39,653 nucleotides of DNA from Nitrosotalea sp. (GTDB taxonomy: Archaea > Thermoproteota > Nitrososphaeria > Nitrososphaerales > Nitrosopumilaceae): assembly GCA_023251295.1 (NCBI GenBank), contig JAHEYZ010000006.1:1655-41307 (forward strand), given 5' to 3'. A program made the position numbers and the translations under genes. Position 1 is the first letter of the stretch. Every line of letters starts with the position of its first letter. The notes under the pieces are model-generated. The model was given only the letters and a program-made list of their open reading frames with translations, made no database searches and had not been told where the DNA came from. Positions 24,770 through 34,497 of the stretch are shown one piece after another.

Positions 24770-25045
24770 GTGGTGTCTGAAAAAAAAATCAGATCAATTT
24801 CGGTGTTTATACCAGAAGAAGTAGTGTGTGCAAGCTTGGAAAAAATCGGATTTGTGCAAATGGATGATGTAATTACTTCAAGTGATGGCAAGTTTTGGAA
24901 GAAGATGCTCTATGTTAAGGATGAGGAAGTGGTTTCAGTATCAGAGGAGCTTGGGGATTATTGGCCAAAGGATCCTGTAATCTCAATATGCTGTTTACCA
25001 CGTACGATTAAGACTATTTTAGGAGACTTGGATGCCTTCGTTTGA
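24770..25045 (+). CDS. Unknown protein (91 aa), first of an orphan pair
   Basis: Not recognised. Mixed alpha/beta composition, no signal peptide or membrane segment; a central KFWKKMLYVKDEEVVSV and a C-terminal ICCLPRTIKTILGDL with adjacent cysteines. Start is GTG at 24770 or 24773 (GTGGTG) at leaderless distance from a TATA box. The earlier ATG at 24758 ends after three codons. It overlaps the next gene by 14 nt in another frame, which suggests co-expression. A nucleic-acid or regulatory role cannot be inferred from the sequence. Confidence 0.65.
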   Translation: MVSEKKIRSISVFIPEEVVCASLEKIGFVQMDDVITSSDGKFWKKMLYVKDEEVVSVSEELGDYWPKDPVISICCLPRTIKTILGDLDAFV

Positions 25046-25589
25046 GTGCAATGAAACTCAGTTTATAGAAAACATTAGTCGTCTTTTAGATTCTGAATCC
25101 AGATTCGTGGTAAACAGAAGGGTCCAGATTTATGATGATAGGAAATATGGTCCATCAGGAATGCCTGATGAGGTATTCATGCAATTTTCTTCAATTCTTG
25201 CAAGAAAAGGTCAGAGATCATCAGTATATGCTAAGACGCATTTTCTTGATGATTATCATCACAAAGTCTATTTTTTACAAGACTTACTTCATTCTTCTTC
25301 TAAGATGAAATATCCGATTTTACATATTCCATATTTCAAAGTTGAGTATTCTTTTAGAATTTTTGGAAATTCATATTATCATAGCTTTGACGTGCTGTTC
25401 AAACCCAAAATTTCTATCGAACAAAAAAAAATTACAAAGAAAATGAATCCACGAATTGAAGAAGAATCCTCAATACTAATTCATGTTCTACAGTTTGAAC
25501 TGCCACAAGAAAAAATGCTTACAATAAATCTACCAAAAAAGGTGCTCATATTAGATTTTAAAAAGGCAAATAACCCGCTAGAGAATTGA
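25032..25589 (+). CDS. Unknown protein (185 aa), second of an orphan pair
   Basis: Not recognised. Basic, aromatic-rich soluble protein (for example HIPYFKVEYSFRIFG, YYHSFDVLF), with a dense run of basic and acidic residues near EQKKITKKMNPRIEEE and no cysteine pair or membrane segment. The ATG at 25032 lies inside the end of the preceding gene, a 14-nt overlap. It ends 28 nt before the end of the convergent ferredoxin gene. I found no catalytic motif. Confidence 0.65.
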   Translation: MPSFECNETQFIENISRLLDSESRFVVNRRVQIYDDRKYGPSGMPDEVFMQFSSILARKGQRSSVYAKTHFLDDYHHKVYFLQDLLHSSSKMKYPILHIPYFKVEYSFRIFGNSYYHSFDVLFKPKISIEQKKITKKMNPRIEEESSILIHVLQFELPQEKMLTINLPKKVLILDFKKANNPLEN

Positions 25590-25617
25590 ATTAAAAATAA
25601 AGAAAATAAGAAGAGTT

Positions 25618-26157
<540 letters not shown>

Positions 26158-26202
26158 TTATCACATAATATGTTATTTAAACTTAGACAAAGTTAGTTCA
26201 GA

Positions 26203-26649
26203 CTAATTAAAACTGGCGATCTCTTTTTCATGAATTTCTACATTTGCCTGATCTACTTTGATTGCTTTGGTAGGACAAACTTCAACACATGCCATGCACC
26301 AAATGCAATCAGCTTCTTTAACTGGATTTGCTTTATCAGTATAATCTGCACGATCTCTTCTTAACACCTTCCCAGGGTTTTTGTACCATTCAAATACCTT
26401 AACAGGGCAGCTCATAAGACAAATACCATCTGCAATGCAGGAATCCCAGTCCACTGCAACAAAAGTCCCATGAATTCCCATGGGTTTGATTTCCTCGTTT
26501 CTTGCGACATAGTCCGCTTTTACATTTTCATCAAAAGCAGCTTCTGCTAACTTTCCAGGACCCCAGATGATATGATAATTATCGCTTAGTGGATCCTTGG
26601 ATTTACCTATTACAGCATGATTTTTTGGAAAGTCTGGATCTATTGGCAT
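26203..26649 (-). CDS. Zinc-type 7Fe ferredoxin, paralogue 2
   Basis: Tandem paralogue of the preceding gene (148 aa), clearly alignable along its length (MPIxxDFPK at the start, WGPG, VAVDWD). Cluster I is CIADGICLMSCPV with the aspartate of [3Fe-4S] sites; cluster II is [12 protein letters not shown]. It keeps the third zinc-site histidine (GIHGT) but has asparagine (DKANPVKE) where paralogue 1 has aspartate, and has fewer N-terminal histidines. The ATG at 26649 is preceded by an AAGGTGA ribosome-binding element, so unlike paralogue 1 it has a short leader. Both genes have their own promoters. Possible partners are the FNR-like reductase at 11691 and ferredoxin-dependent carbon metabolism. 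Confidence 0.9.
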   Translation of the reverse strand: MPIDPDFPKNHAVIGKSKDPLSDNYHIIWGPGKLAEAAFDENVKADYVARNEEIKPMGIHGTFVAVDWDSCIADGICLMSCPVKVFEWYKNPGKVLRRDRADYTDKANPVKEADCIWCMACVEVCPTKAIKVDQANVEIHEKEIASFN

Positions 26650-26726
26650 TTGTAATTCACCTTTTAGTTGATCAATTAATGTGTATTTAAGATAAATTCA
26701 TATCTTCACCGTCTTTGTTTTATTTA

Positions 26727-27398
26727 ATGGGGATTTTCAAATATGATATTTATCGGAGTCCTAACATAGGAATTTACAGCAAAGCTAACGATAGTTTTGT
26801 CTTTATTCCAAACGGTTTTGCAACAACAAAGGCAAAAAATCTTGCTGAGTTTCTCAAAACAGATTATATTTTCACTTCTGTTGCAAACACAAGATTACTC
26901 GGACCCCTTATGGTAATTAACAACAATGGAATAATGTTGCCGCGTACCGCCCTTGACGAAGAAGTTTCATATTTAAAAAAATCTACTGGACTTAATGTTG
27001 GCATTTTAGATACAAAACATAATGCACTTGGAAATTTGATATGCGTTAATGACAAAGGAGGAATAATGTCACCTATGATCCCGACTGAATTTGTAAAAAA
27101 AATCGAAGATGTGTTGGGAATAGAGATAGTGCAGAGAAGAATAGCCAAATACCATCAAGCAGGGGCAATGGCAGTTGCTACGTCACATGGTGGGATCGTT
27201 CATCCCGATACAGAAGAGAATGACATTAAAATAATGTCAGAAGTTTTAGGGGTAGAACTTGAAGCTGCAACAATAAATGGAGGGATACCATTTGTTGCAT
27301 CTGGGATTTTGGCAAACAACAAATCTCTTGTAGTAGGCACGTTAACAAATGGACCAGAGTTTGTTATGCTAACTAGAGCATTTAAAATTGAAGATTAG
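26727..27398 (+). CDS. eif6: Translation initiation factor aIF6
   Basis: Ribosome anti-association factor that binds the large subunit. The 223-aa protein has the pentein-fold repeats typical of aIF6 (MGIFKYDIYRSPNIGIY, then NRLLGPLMV-like NTRLLGPLMV, HNALGNLI and NGPEFVMLT). The track start at 26715 is a TTG; the ATG at 26727 gives the usual MGIFKYD start. The 3' end overlaps the convergent hisS by 17 nt. Confidence 0.95.
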   Translation: MGIFKYDIYRSPNIGIYSKANDSFVFIPNGFATTKAKNLAEFLKTDYIFTSVANTRLLGPLMVINNNGIMLPRTALDEEVSYLKKSTGLNVGILDTKHNALGNLICVNDKGGIMSPMIPTEFVKKIEDVLGIEIVQRRIAKYHQAGAMAVATSHGGIVHPDTEENDIKIMSEVLGVELEAATINGGIPFVASGILANNKSLVVGTLTNGPEFVMLTRAFKIED

Positions 27399-28662
27399 AG
27401 AGTGGATCATTTAATAAAGATTCAAGAAGAATTTGTTTTTCTGTTCCATTTTTCATGTTTCGAAGCAGTACAGATTTTAAGGAATATTCTTTTGGAGCAA
27501 TGATAATCGTGAATTGCGAGTTTGAAGCCATTTCCATCTGTTTTTTTAAGGGTTTGCTACTAAGATCAGTTTCAACGCGTATTCCTTTCTGCCTTAGTTT
27601 AGAAACCACATTTAATGCGATTTTTTGCATTTCATCATTAACAAATGCAACCCAAATTTGCAGTGGTTTTTTGCCAATGTCTATACCTTGTTTTTCTAAA
27701 GAAAATGCAATTCGTTCTACACCACCAGCAACCCCAGTTGCACCAAGATCAGATCGTCCCAAGGCCTTGGTAAGAGCATCGTATCTTCCACCACCTGCAA
27801 GTGCTCCAAGATCAGAACCACTATCAAAGACTTCAAAAACAATACCAGAATAATAATCAAGGCCTCTTACAATTCCAAAGTTTATTCTTACATTTTCAAT
27901 TTGTCTATTTTTTATCGAGGTAAATAATTGACATAGCTTATCCCAGTTTTTTAGTTGTTTTACGTCAATTTTTTTTTCTATTTCTTCTGGTGTCCCCTTA
28001 ATTTGAGAAAACTCTAGTATTTTTTCTAAATTTGAAGAAGAATAGCCTTTTTCCTCGTATTCTCTCATGATTTCTTGTTTTTTCTTTTTTTGAATTTTAT
28101 CCACTGCTCTTAGTATATCACCTACAAGTTCAGGTGAGCTAGATTTGAAAACTTGTTGTACATATGTTTCGATAAGCCCACGATCACAAATATCTATGAT
28201 AATATTTTGTAATTGCAGGTTGGAGAAAAATTTTGATGTGAATTCAATTATTTCAGCATCAAACTCTAAGTTAGTTTGACCATAAATCTCCATATCCCAC
28301 TGATGAAAGAATCTGTATCTTCCTTTTTGTGGTTCGTCATATCTCCATACACCTCCAAATGATGCTAATTTTACAGGTAGTCTCATAGATTTTTGCGATA
28401 CCGCGTATCTAGTTAAACCAATTGTAAAATCAAATCTGAGTGCGACTTCACGATCTCCTTTGTCTTTAAAATAATAAATTTCGTTTTTTATTGATGGGCC
28501 ACTTTTTGTTTCAATTACTGAAAGTAATTCTATTGGGGAAGGTTCCATGAATCGAAACCCAAAAAGATTCGAGGTTTCAACAAATTTCTGTCTGATGTAT
28601 TCTATTTTTGAGGCCTCATCAAATTCAATATCTCTCATTCCACGTGGTAGTTCCAAATTCAA
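27382..28662 (-). CDS. hisS: Histidyl-tRNA synthetase
   Basis: Class II aminoacyl-tRNA synthetase charging tRNA-His. The 426-aa protein has motif 1 near LPRGMRDIEFDEAS, motif 2 around GRYRFFHQWDMEIYG, the histidine-binding GLDYYSGIVFEVF, motif 3 within GGGRYDALTKALG...GVAGGVERI, and a C-terminal anticodon-binding domain. The start is TTG at 28662 (MNLELPRGMRD), since the conserved PRGMRD would be lost with the internal ATG at 28638. A TCTAAATGC element lies about 24 nt upstream. The 3' end overlaps aIF6 by 17 nt. Confidence 0.95.
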   Translation of the reverse strand: MNLELPRGMRDIEFDEASKIEYIRQKFVETSNLFGFRFMEPSPIELLSVIETKSGPSIKNEIYYFKDKGDREVALRFDFTIGLTRYAVSQKSMRLPVKLASFGGVWRYDEPQKGRYRFFHQWDMEIYGQTNLEFDAEIIEFTSKFFSNLQLQNIIIDICDRGLIETYVQQVFKSSSPELVGDILRAVDKIQKKKKQEIMREYEEKGYSSSNLEKILEFSQIKGTPEEIEKKIDVKQLKNWDKLCQLFTSIKNRQIENVRINFGIVRGLDYYSGIVFEVFDSGSDLGALAGGGRYDALTKALGRSDLGATGVAGGVERIAFSLEKQGIDIGKKPLQIWVAFVNDEMQKIALNVVSKLRQKGIRVETDLSSKPLKKQMEMASNSQFTIIIAPKEYSLKSVLLRNMKNGTEKQILLESLLNDPLSNLQF

Positions 28663-28772
28663 AAATCACTCTAGCTCCAATGCATTTAGACCTTACTATC
28701 TTCACAGTTATTGATACTTCCATATGAAATAATTTACAATGAATTAATAAAAGATGATTTTACATCAATTCA

Positions 28773-29189
28773 ATGGCATACCGATATCTTGAACATATGA
28801 CAGATGCGTTCATTGAAGTTACAGCAAACACTCTTGAAGAAGCTTTTGAGAATGCAGGCATTTCAGTCGTAGATACAATTCTTGATATCAGATCAGTCGA
28901 AGAAAAGATTGAAAAGAAAATAGAAGTAAGTGGAAAAGATCTGAATAATTTACTTTATAGTTGGCTTGAAGAAGTAATCATAATTACAATAACAGAAGGC
29001 TTTGTAACAAAGAGGTTTTTTGTTAATTTGGAAAAAAATAATGGTTACAAACTGGTCGCAATATTAAAGGGCGAAGAAATTGATGTTGAAAAACATCATT
29101 TTAAGGTGGAGATCAAGGCACCAACATTCCATCTTATGGAAATAAAACAAGGTAAACAGGTAATAATGAGATTCCTGCTTGATTTATAA
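28773..29189 (+). CDS. Archease
   Basis: Cofactor protein that helps the RNA ligase RtcB (tRNA splicing and repair) reach its active guanylylated state. The 138-aa product has the family's LEHMTDAFIEVTA (HTAD-like acidic metal site), the central SWLEEVIIITI, the HHFKVEIKAPTFH segment and the C-terminal FLLDL ending with the conserved aspartate. The ATG at 28773 has a GAATTAATAAAAG TATA-like element about 26 nt upstream. Its presence fits a genome with intron-bearing tRNAs such as the tRNA-Asp here; RtcB itself is not in the window. Confidence 0.92.
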   Translation: MAYRYLEHMTDAFIEVTANTLEEAFENAGISVVDTILDIRSVEEKIEKKIEVSGKDLNNLLYSWLEEVIIITITEGFVTKRFFVNLEKNNGYKLVAILKGEEIDVEKHHFKVEIKAPTFHLMEIKQGKQVIMRFLLDL

Positions 29190-29231
29190 CTAAATTATTA
29201 AATATGAATTATATCTACACTTTATCTCCGC

Positions 29232-29612
29232 ATGGAAGATAAAGAAATTGATGATATAATGAAAAAGAAATTGTCAGAAATGACTAGCCATAATGAATCA
29301 GAAATTCAGGAGTTAACAGATGTAAATTTTGATGATATGGTTTATGGCGATACACCAATCCTAGTAGATTTTTGGGCAACCTGGTGTGGACCATGTCAGT
29401 TTATGCTTCCAATATTTAGTAGACTAGCAAAGAAATACAAAACTATCAAATTCGCTCGTGTAAATGTTGATGATGCTCAAAGTATTGCTGCAAGATATGG
29501 AGTTTATGCAATACCTACATTTCTCATGTTCAAAAATGGTCAGGTAATAGATAAGGCCGTAGGGGCAGTTGGCGAACCAGGTCTAAATATGCTTGTCCAG
29601 AAATATTCCTAG
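29232..29612 (+). CDS. trxA: Thioredoxin
   Basis: A 126-aa dithiol-disulphide carrier with the WCGPC redox site (DFWATWCGPCQFM), the cis-proline YAIPTFLMF and the FKNGQ turn. An acidic N-terminal extension of about 30 residues precedes the fold and is not typical of the shortest thioredoxins. The ATG at 29232 is preceded by AT-rich promoter sequence. Its stop overlaps the stop of infB on the other strand. Confidence 0.93.
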   Translation: MEDKEIDDIMKKKLSEMTSHNESEIQELTDVNFDDMVYGDTPILVDFWATWCGPCQFMLPIFSRLAKKYKTIKFARVNVDDAQSIAARYGVYAIPTFLMFKNGQVIDKAVGAVGEPGLNMLVQKYS

Positions 29613-31390
29613 TAGCCGTACATCGGGTTTAGTTTTCTTTGTATTGTTGTTATTTCTTGTAACACTTGGAATTCTTCGGAACTTAGTTTATGTGAAAATC
29701 TTTTGAGAAGAAGTTTTGCTTCAGGTGCAGGTGGAAAAGAATACAAAATTTCCTCTTCTGAAATTTGTCTACCAATTGTTATGTTTTGAATCGAAATAGC
29801 TACCTCCTGATCTTTTTTTGCAATATTGACACTTTTCCCATTATCTTGAATTTGATGTAATATTCCAATTTTTTTACCTTCTGCATTCATTATAGGAACT
29901 TTTTGTCTTAATGTACCAACATTAATTTTGACTCCAAAAACCGCAGGGTTATTTTTTCTAAATACATAACCCTTTAGAAATGTAAACTTACAAACAGGTG
30001 TTAGCTCTTCAAGAATTGCGTTCTCTTCGTTTGCTGTGTCTTCTTCTACCCACTGCGTATAATTATCAACCAAACTGTAAATGACTTGATCATGAAAAAT
30101 TCTTACATGGTTTGTATCAGCTTCTTCCTGTGCATCGTCAAGGATTTTGACATTAAAGGAGATGACAATACCAAGATGTCTGTCTTTTTCTTTAATAGCG
30201 AGAGCTTCAACAACGTCACGCCGTGTAACAGAACCGATGTCAGCCATTGCAATAGGAATGTTTTGACGTTTTAGCATGTCAGTTAATGCTTCAAGCGAGC
30301 CTATAGTATCACATTTAAGAATTACCCCTTTTGTGTCGTTTTTGATAAACACTGATTTCATCTCAGACTCGATCATTTTTTTGAGATCTTCAATTTCAGT
30401 TTCATTAGTTGTTGCATATACTGGGCTACCGGGTAAAACCCCATCAAGATCAGGGGACACGATTTTGATGCCAGCTGCAGCAATTACCTCATTAACAGGT
30501 CTGAATTTGTCTCGTGGATCTCGCATCTCGTCAAGGGGTTTTGGTAAAAGCAAGGCCTTGGCTTTAGTAGTTATTACTGAGTCGCGTTTGGCAACCACTA
30601 TGGTATCTCCTTTTTTGAGCATACCGTCAATTAGGATGATGTTTGCAGTTACTCCTAATCCAACCTCATCTTTTACTTCAAGTACTATGCCACGAGTTGA
30701 TTTCTCTTTTTGTTCAAGTTTTTTTTGCATGTATTGTTGAGTCAAACCAACTAATACTGCAAGTAATTCTGGAATCCCTTCTCCACTTCTGGCACTTACT
30801 GGAACTATTGATATTTCTTTTGTAAAATCTTTTACCCTGTAAAACGCTTCCGAGTTATAACCAAGTATGGAGAGAGTTCCTACGACATTGTATAGCAGTT
30901 CGTCAAGGGCGGTTTGTACGTATGGATCTTGTTCTTTTATTGATTGTGACGCAAACAATGTTTTTGGTTTCTTCCAACCTTTTATCATGTCTATCTTGTT
31001 TAATGCTATTACAAATGGAACTTTTCTACTCTGTAATATTTTCAAACTTTCATTTGTCTGAGGTTGAAATCCTCGATTTACATCCACCACCAAAATTGCA
31101 ATGTCAGCTGCTGAACCACCACGTGCTCTAAGATTTGTAAATATCTCGTGACCTGGCGTATCAATTACTAGTAGACCTGGAATCTCACTTTGTTCTCCAA
31201 TTAGTTTTGAAAAAAGTGGTCCACAGACATTTTTGATTGTGTCTGATGGGAGAAAGCTTGCACCTATGTGCTGTGTTATTCCACCAGCTTCCCTACCTTG
31301 AACTCCAGTTCCACGTATTTTGTCAAGTAGTGAAGTCTTACCAGAATCCACATGTCCTAGAACTGCTACAATTGGTTGTCGTATTTGCAA
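29609..31390 (-). CDS. infB: Translation initiation factor aIF5B (IF-2 type)
   Basis: GTPase that helps join ribosomal subunits and place initiator tRNA. The 593-aa protein has G1 GHVDSGKTSLLD, G3 DTPGHEIF, G4 NKID and the later beta-barrel domains of aIF5B. The start is TTG at 31390, with GTGAAAAAGG upstream, giving the usual RQPIVAVLGHVD opening. It is the last gene of the L7Ae operon, 6 nt after ndk. Confidence 0.95.
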   Translation of the reverse strand: MQIRQPIVAVLGHVDSGKTSLLDKIRGTGVQGREAGGITQHIGASFLPSDTIKNVCGPLFSKLIGEQSEIPGLLVIDTPGHEIFTNLRARGGSAADIAILVVDVNRGFQPQTNESLKILQSRKVPFVIALNKIDMIKGWKKPKTLFASQSIKEQDPYVQTALDELLYNVVGTLSILGYNSEAFYRVKDFTKEISIVPVSARSGEGIPELLAVLVGLTQQYMQKKLEQKEKSTRGIVLEVKDEVGLGVTANIILIDGMLKKGDTIVVAKRDSVITTKAKALLLPKPLDEMRDPRDKFRPVNEVIAAAGIKIVSPDLDGVLPGSPVYATTNETEIEDLKKMIESEMKSVFIKNDTKGVILKCDTIGSLEALTDMLKRQNIPIAMADIGSVTRRDVVEALAIKEKDRHLGIVISFNVKILDDAQEEADTNHVRIFHDQVIYSLVDNYTQWVEEDTANEENAILEELTPVCKFTFLKGYVFRKNNPAVFGVKINVGTLRQKVPIMNAEGKKIGILHQIQDNGKSVNIAKKDQEVAISIQNITIGRQISEEEILYSFPPAPEAKLLLKRFSHKLSSEEFQVLQEITTIQRKLNPMYGY

Positions 31391-31396
31391 CCTTTT

Positions 31397-31798
31397 TCAC
31401 TTGAATACTACAGCTACTTCCTTTTCAAAACTTTCCTTAGAATCTGATGCATGGATTATGTTATCAGTAAGCCCAAGGCCGAAGTCTCCTCGTATAGATC
31501 CAGGAATTGCTTCAAAGGATTTGGTGGAACCAATCATTAATCGTGTGGTCGCTACAGCATTTGTACCTTCAATAACAGCAGCTACAACCCTTCCAGATGT
31601 TATGAAAGATACGAGTTCTTTAAAAAATGGCCTTGAATTGTGTACAGAATAAAATTCTTCTGCCATTTCTTTAGTGAATGTAAACATCTTTAATTTGACT
31701 AGCTTGAACCCTTTATTCTCAAATCTAGTTAAAATCTGACCAATTAGTTTTCTCTCTACACCATCAGGCTTTACTATGAAAAGCGATTGCTCCGTCAT
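31397..31798 (-). CDS. ndk: Nucleoside diphosphate kinase
   Basis: Transfers the terminal phosphate between nucleoside triphosphates and diphosphates via a phosphohistidine. The 133-aa protein shows the active-site NIIHASDS with the catalytic histidine, the [10 protein letters not shown] start and the PGSIRGDFG loop. It lies between rpl24e (1-nt gap) and infB (6-nt gap), an order found widely in archaea. Confidence 0.96.
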   Translation of the reverse strand: MTEQSLFIVKPDGVERKLIGQILTRFENKGFKLVKLKMFTFTKEMAEEFYSVHNSRPFFKELVSFITSGRVVAAVIEGTNAVATTRLMIGSTKSFEAIPGSIRGDFGLGLTDNIIHASDSKESFEKEVAVVFK

Positions 31799-31799
31799 T

Positions 31800-32003
31800 T
31801 TACTTTTTGACCTTTATTCCGCCTTTAACGTATTTGTTTGTCCACTTGAGCCTTCTTGGATCACGTTTGAGTACAAGCATGTTTTTTTTGCATTTGGAAG
31901 AACAAAACCAGAAAACAGTTCCATCATTTTTGACCAGCATTGTACCCGAGCCTTTTGCTACTGGACGATTACAAAAACTGCATGGCTTTACTAATACGCT
32001 CAA
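31800..32003 (-). CDS. rpl24e: 50S ribosomal protein L24e
   Basis: A 67-aa zinc-ribbon ribosomal protein with two CxxC/CxxxC-type pairs (CSFCNRP and FCSSKCKKN) and a basic tail. It is third gene of the L7Ae operon, 7 nt after rps28e and 1 nt before ndk. Confidence 0.95.
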   Translation of the reverse strand: MSVLVKPCSFCNRPVAKGSGTMLVKNDGTVFWFCSSKCKKNMLVLKRDPRRLKWTNKYVKGGIKVKK

Positions 32004-32010
32004 TCTATAA

Positions 32011-32220
32011 TCACTTTATTTTTCTTGCTTCTCGTTCTGTTTCTCTTAACATCAAGATATCAGACATTCTTACAGAACCTTTTACATTTCTCGTTAGAAT
32101 TCTTCCTTTGTCTTTTCCATCCATAATTTTCACTCTTACTTGAATTACTTCTCCTGCGATCCCAGTTCTACCTACAATTTGAATAACTTCTGCGGGAATT
32201 ACTATTTCACGAGTACTCAT
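32011..32220 (-). CDS. rps28e: 30S ribosomal protein S28e
   Basis: A 69-aa OB-fold protein. It has the family pattern [33 protein letters not shown] and the near-universal [10 protein letters not shown] tail. The ATG overlaps the rpl7ae stop by 4 nt (ATGA), so translation is coupled. Confidence 0.96.
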   Translation of the reverse strand: MSTREIVIPAEVIQIVGRTGIAGEVIQVRVKIMDGKDKGRILTRNVKGSVRMSDILMLRETEREARKIK

Positions 32221-32603
32221 TTGCTAGCTTTACCGCCTTTAAGGTCTGAAAGTGATGCTATTATTTGGTCAACGATGTGTTGTGCATCCCCCGCATCCAA
32301 TATTGCAGCTGCTGCAGAAGTTACGTCTATTCCAAGTGCTTTGCCTAGCTCTTGTCTACTTGGTACAAATGCATATGCTGCACCATGTTCCTCGCATATT
32401 ATTGGAAGATGAGCAACTACTTCTGGGGGTTCCACATCCTCAGCAATTATCACAAGTTTGCTTATGCCACGTTCTATTGCCTTCGTAACTTCGTTGGTAC
32501 CTTTCTTTACTTTACCACTCTGATGAGACACTCTAAGTGCTTCATAGATTGGGCTTACCAAGTCCTCAGGTACTTGAAATTTTACATAATAGGCCTTAGC
32601 CAC
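32217..32603 (-). CDS. rpl7ae: 50S ribosomal protein L7Ae
   Basis: A 128-aa K-turn binding protein, used in the ribosome and, in archaea, in C/D and H/ACA guide RNPs and RNase P. It has the classic [27 protein letters not shown] core. The track start is GTG at 32612. The GTG at 32603 (read as MAKAYYVKF) lies 5 nt after a GGTGA element and matches the usual start, so I prefer it. It opens the rpl7ae-rps28e-rpl24e-ndk-infB operon. Confidence 0.95.
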   Translation of the reverse strand: MAKAYYVKFQVPEDLVSPIYEALRVSHQSGKVKKGTNEVTKAIERGISKLVIIAEDVEPPEVVAHLPIICEEHGAAYAFVPSRQELGKALGIDVTSAAAAILDAGDAQHIVDQIIASLSDLKGGKASK

Positions 32604-32663
32604 ATGTATCACCCAAAGGGATCATTTCCATCCCTAGAGTGGTCCCAATTGGTTTTAAAAGTG

Positions 32664-34013
32664 TTATCTGGCAAGAATTGATTTTATTTTTTCCATATAT
32701 TTTGTAAACAAAGCCTCAAGATTTTGTTGCGAGTCGGATTCTGCATAAATTCTCACTATTGGCTCCGTTCCACTTGGTCGCACCATCACCCAATTTAATT
32801 TGTCAAATATGATTTTGATGCCATCAGTTGTGTCTTTTTTATAATTCTCTTTATTTAGCATTTGAATTATCTTTGTGGCCTCACCTTTAGTACACTCTAC
32901 TTTACCTTTTGTTGTAAAAGAAGACGGTAAAAGAGCTAGTTCATCAGATATTGATTTCTTAGAAGCTGCAAGTAAATCAAGTGCAATTGCCATAGTCATA
33001 GCACCGTCACGAACTTGATTATGTTTAGCATACATGAATCCACCGTTTTCTTCAAACCCTATCAATGCTTTTGAAAAAACCATTTCACGTGAAACTTCAA
33101 CACTGCCTACTTTTGTTCTGATCACTTTAGATTTTGTTCTTGCAGCAATATCTTCAATTCGCGATGTAGAATTCATCGTAGTTACAATTTTGGATTTTGG
33201 GTTTTTTTCTAAAAGAAATTGTGAGAGAAGTAATGCAGAACAATCCCCAGTCAAAATTTCTCCTGTGTTATCACAGAAGATGCTTCTATCCCCATCACCA
33301 TCAAATGCAACCCCAAGATCTGCTTTTGAATCAATAACAGTTTTGGAAAGGATCTGTAAGTTCTGCGGAGTTGGTTCGGAACCTCTTCCTGAAAATGAAC
33401 CATCTATATTTTCATTAACTTTTATCACTATACACCCAAGTTCTTTACATAGTCTAGGTGCTGCAACTGCTTGGGCACCGTTACCTAGATCCAACACTAT
33501 TCTGAATTTTCTTGATTTTATTTTCTGTGCATTAACTTGAGATTTTATTCCTTTAAGATATGTTTCAACTGTGTTTTCTGTCTTTTTAGTGATTCCTAAA
33601 TTTTGTGGGGTTATTTTCCATTTTTTTTTAAAGTAAATTTCCTCAACTTTTAGTTCATCATCCCTGGAGATTTCGACCCCATCTTTTGCAGTTGGTTTAA
33701 TTCCGTTGTACTGTGGAGGGTTATGCGATGCGGTGATCATTATTCCCCCTTGGTACCCAAGATTTTTTGTTGAATATTGCAAACAAGGAGTGGGAATCAA
33801 TCCTGCTATTGCACAATCAAGACCTGCTGAATTTAATGCAGAACAAACTATTTTTGAAATAATAATACTTGAATCTCGTCCATCAAATCCAACAAGGATT
33901 TGCCCCTTTCTAAAATAAGTTGCAAGAGATAGAGCGATTTCCGAAATAAAATCCAGTGTAAGGGTTTCTCCAAAAACTCCTCTAATTCCGTTAGTTCCAA
34001 ATAGTTTTGCCAT
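32664..34013 (-). CDS. glmM: Phosphoglucosamine mutase / phosphomannomutase family
   Basis: A 449-aa alpha-D-phosphohexomutase. The phosphoserine loop is MITASHNPPQYNG, the Mg site is GVAFDGDGDRSI, the sugar loop is GFEENGGFM and the phosphate loop is RPSGTEPIVRI. The start motif FGTNGIRG fits the archaeal GlmM group that makes GlcN-1-P for UDP-GlcNAc, though mannose or glucose substrates are also possible. UDP-GlcNAc would feed the glycan transferase at 16916. A TATA-like AATTTATCTAT lies about 25 nt before the ATG. It shows the same orientation as the L7Ae operon but has its own promoter. Confidence 0.9.
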   Translation of the reverse strand: MAKLFGTNGIRGVFGETLTLDFISEIALSLATYFRKGQILVGFDGRDSSIIISKIVCSALNSAGLDCAIAGLIPTPCLQYSTKNLGYQGGIMITASHNPPQYNGIKPTAKDGVEISRDDELKVEEIYFKKKWKITPQNLGITKKTENTVETYLKGIKSQVNAQKIKSRKFRIVLDLGNGAQAVAAPRLCKELGCIVIKVNENIDGSFSGRGSEPTPQNLQILSKTVIDSKADLGVAFDGDGDRSIFCDNTGEILTGDCSALLLSQFLLEKNPKSKIVTTMNSTSRIEDIAARTKSKVIRTKVGSVEVSREMVFSKALIGFEENGGFMYAKHNQVRDGAMTMAIALDLLAASKKSISDELALLPSSFTTKGKVECTKGEATKIIQMLNKENYKKDTTDGIKIIFDKLNWVMVRPSGTEPIVRIYAESDSQQNLEALFTKYMEKIKSILAR

Positions 34014-34064
34014 CTTGCTAGTCTATCAACAATAGATAAATTTGTCTTAAAAGTCATGGTGCAT

Positions 34065-34149
34065 GCGGGAGTTGCCAAGCCTGGCCAAAGGCGCAGGGCT
34101 TAGGACCCTGTCTTTTAGGAGTTCGTGGGTTCAAATCCCACCTTCCGCA
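34065..34149 (+). tRNA. tRNA-Leu(TAG), no encoded CCA
   Basis: Class II tRNA: acceptor GCGGGAG/CTTCCGC, anticodon stem CAGGG/CCCTG around loop CTTAGGA (anticodon TAG), a long variable arm, T arm GTGGG-TTCAAAT-CCCAC and discriminator A. CCA is not encoded. Confidence 0.95.
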
Positions 34150-34150
34150 C

Positions 34151-34336
34151 TTATTTTATAATGCAGAGCTGTTGTTCTTTGTGATTAGCAAAATGAATAT
34201 TGCAAAAGTCCTTTAAACATTCATAACAGTGCCAGCCTCCAATTGTGGAACATACAGAACATATCCTCACAGGATTATTATGATCATAACTATTACCTCT
34301 GTTACGATTTTTGTTTGAACCCTTTGTTCTATCCAT
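34151..34336 (-). CDS. Mini B-box-like zinc-finger protein (61 aa)
   Basis: A basic, disordered N-terminus of about 24 residues is followed by C-x2-C-x7-C-x2-C-x4-C-x2-H-x3-H (from ICSVC to HFANH), which matches the spacing of the B-box zinc finger known from TRIM proteins. The protein has no other domain. The ATG at 34336 has a GTGAGG ribosome-binding-like element and a TTTTAAACTATG TATA-like element upstream. Its stop lies 1 nt from the end of tRNA-Leu on the opposite strand. The function is unknown; protein or RNA binding is likely for such fingers. Confidence 0.7.
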   Translation of the reverse strand: MDRTKGSNKNRNRGNSYDHNNPVRICSVCSTIGGWHCYECLKDFCNIHFANHKEQQLCIIK

Positions 34337-34497
34337 TATTTTTCCTCACATAGTTTAAAATTGAAAAATTCAGATTCTTCATTCACTCACGCATTATAGG
34401 ATTTGATTGTATATTGTATACACACATTATCTAAGTACGGGGTATTCTAAATGGTTATTTAAGCATTAATAAAGTACGATCTTCAAACAAATTTAGA

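Noticed and set aside
34405-34425. TTGTATA direct repeats in the gap before purU
   Set aside because: The two 7-bp copies lie in very AT-rich DNA and are too short to call an operator.
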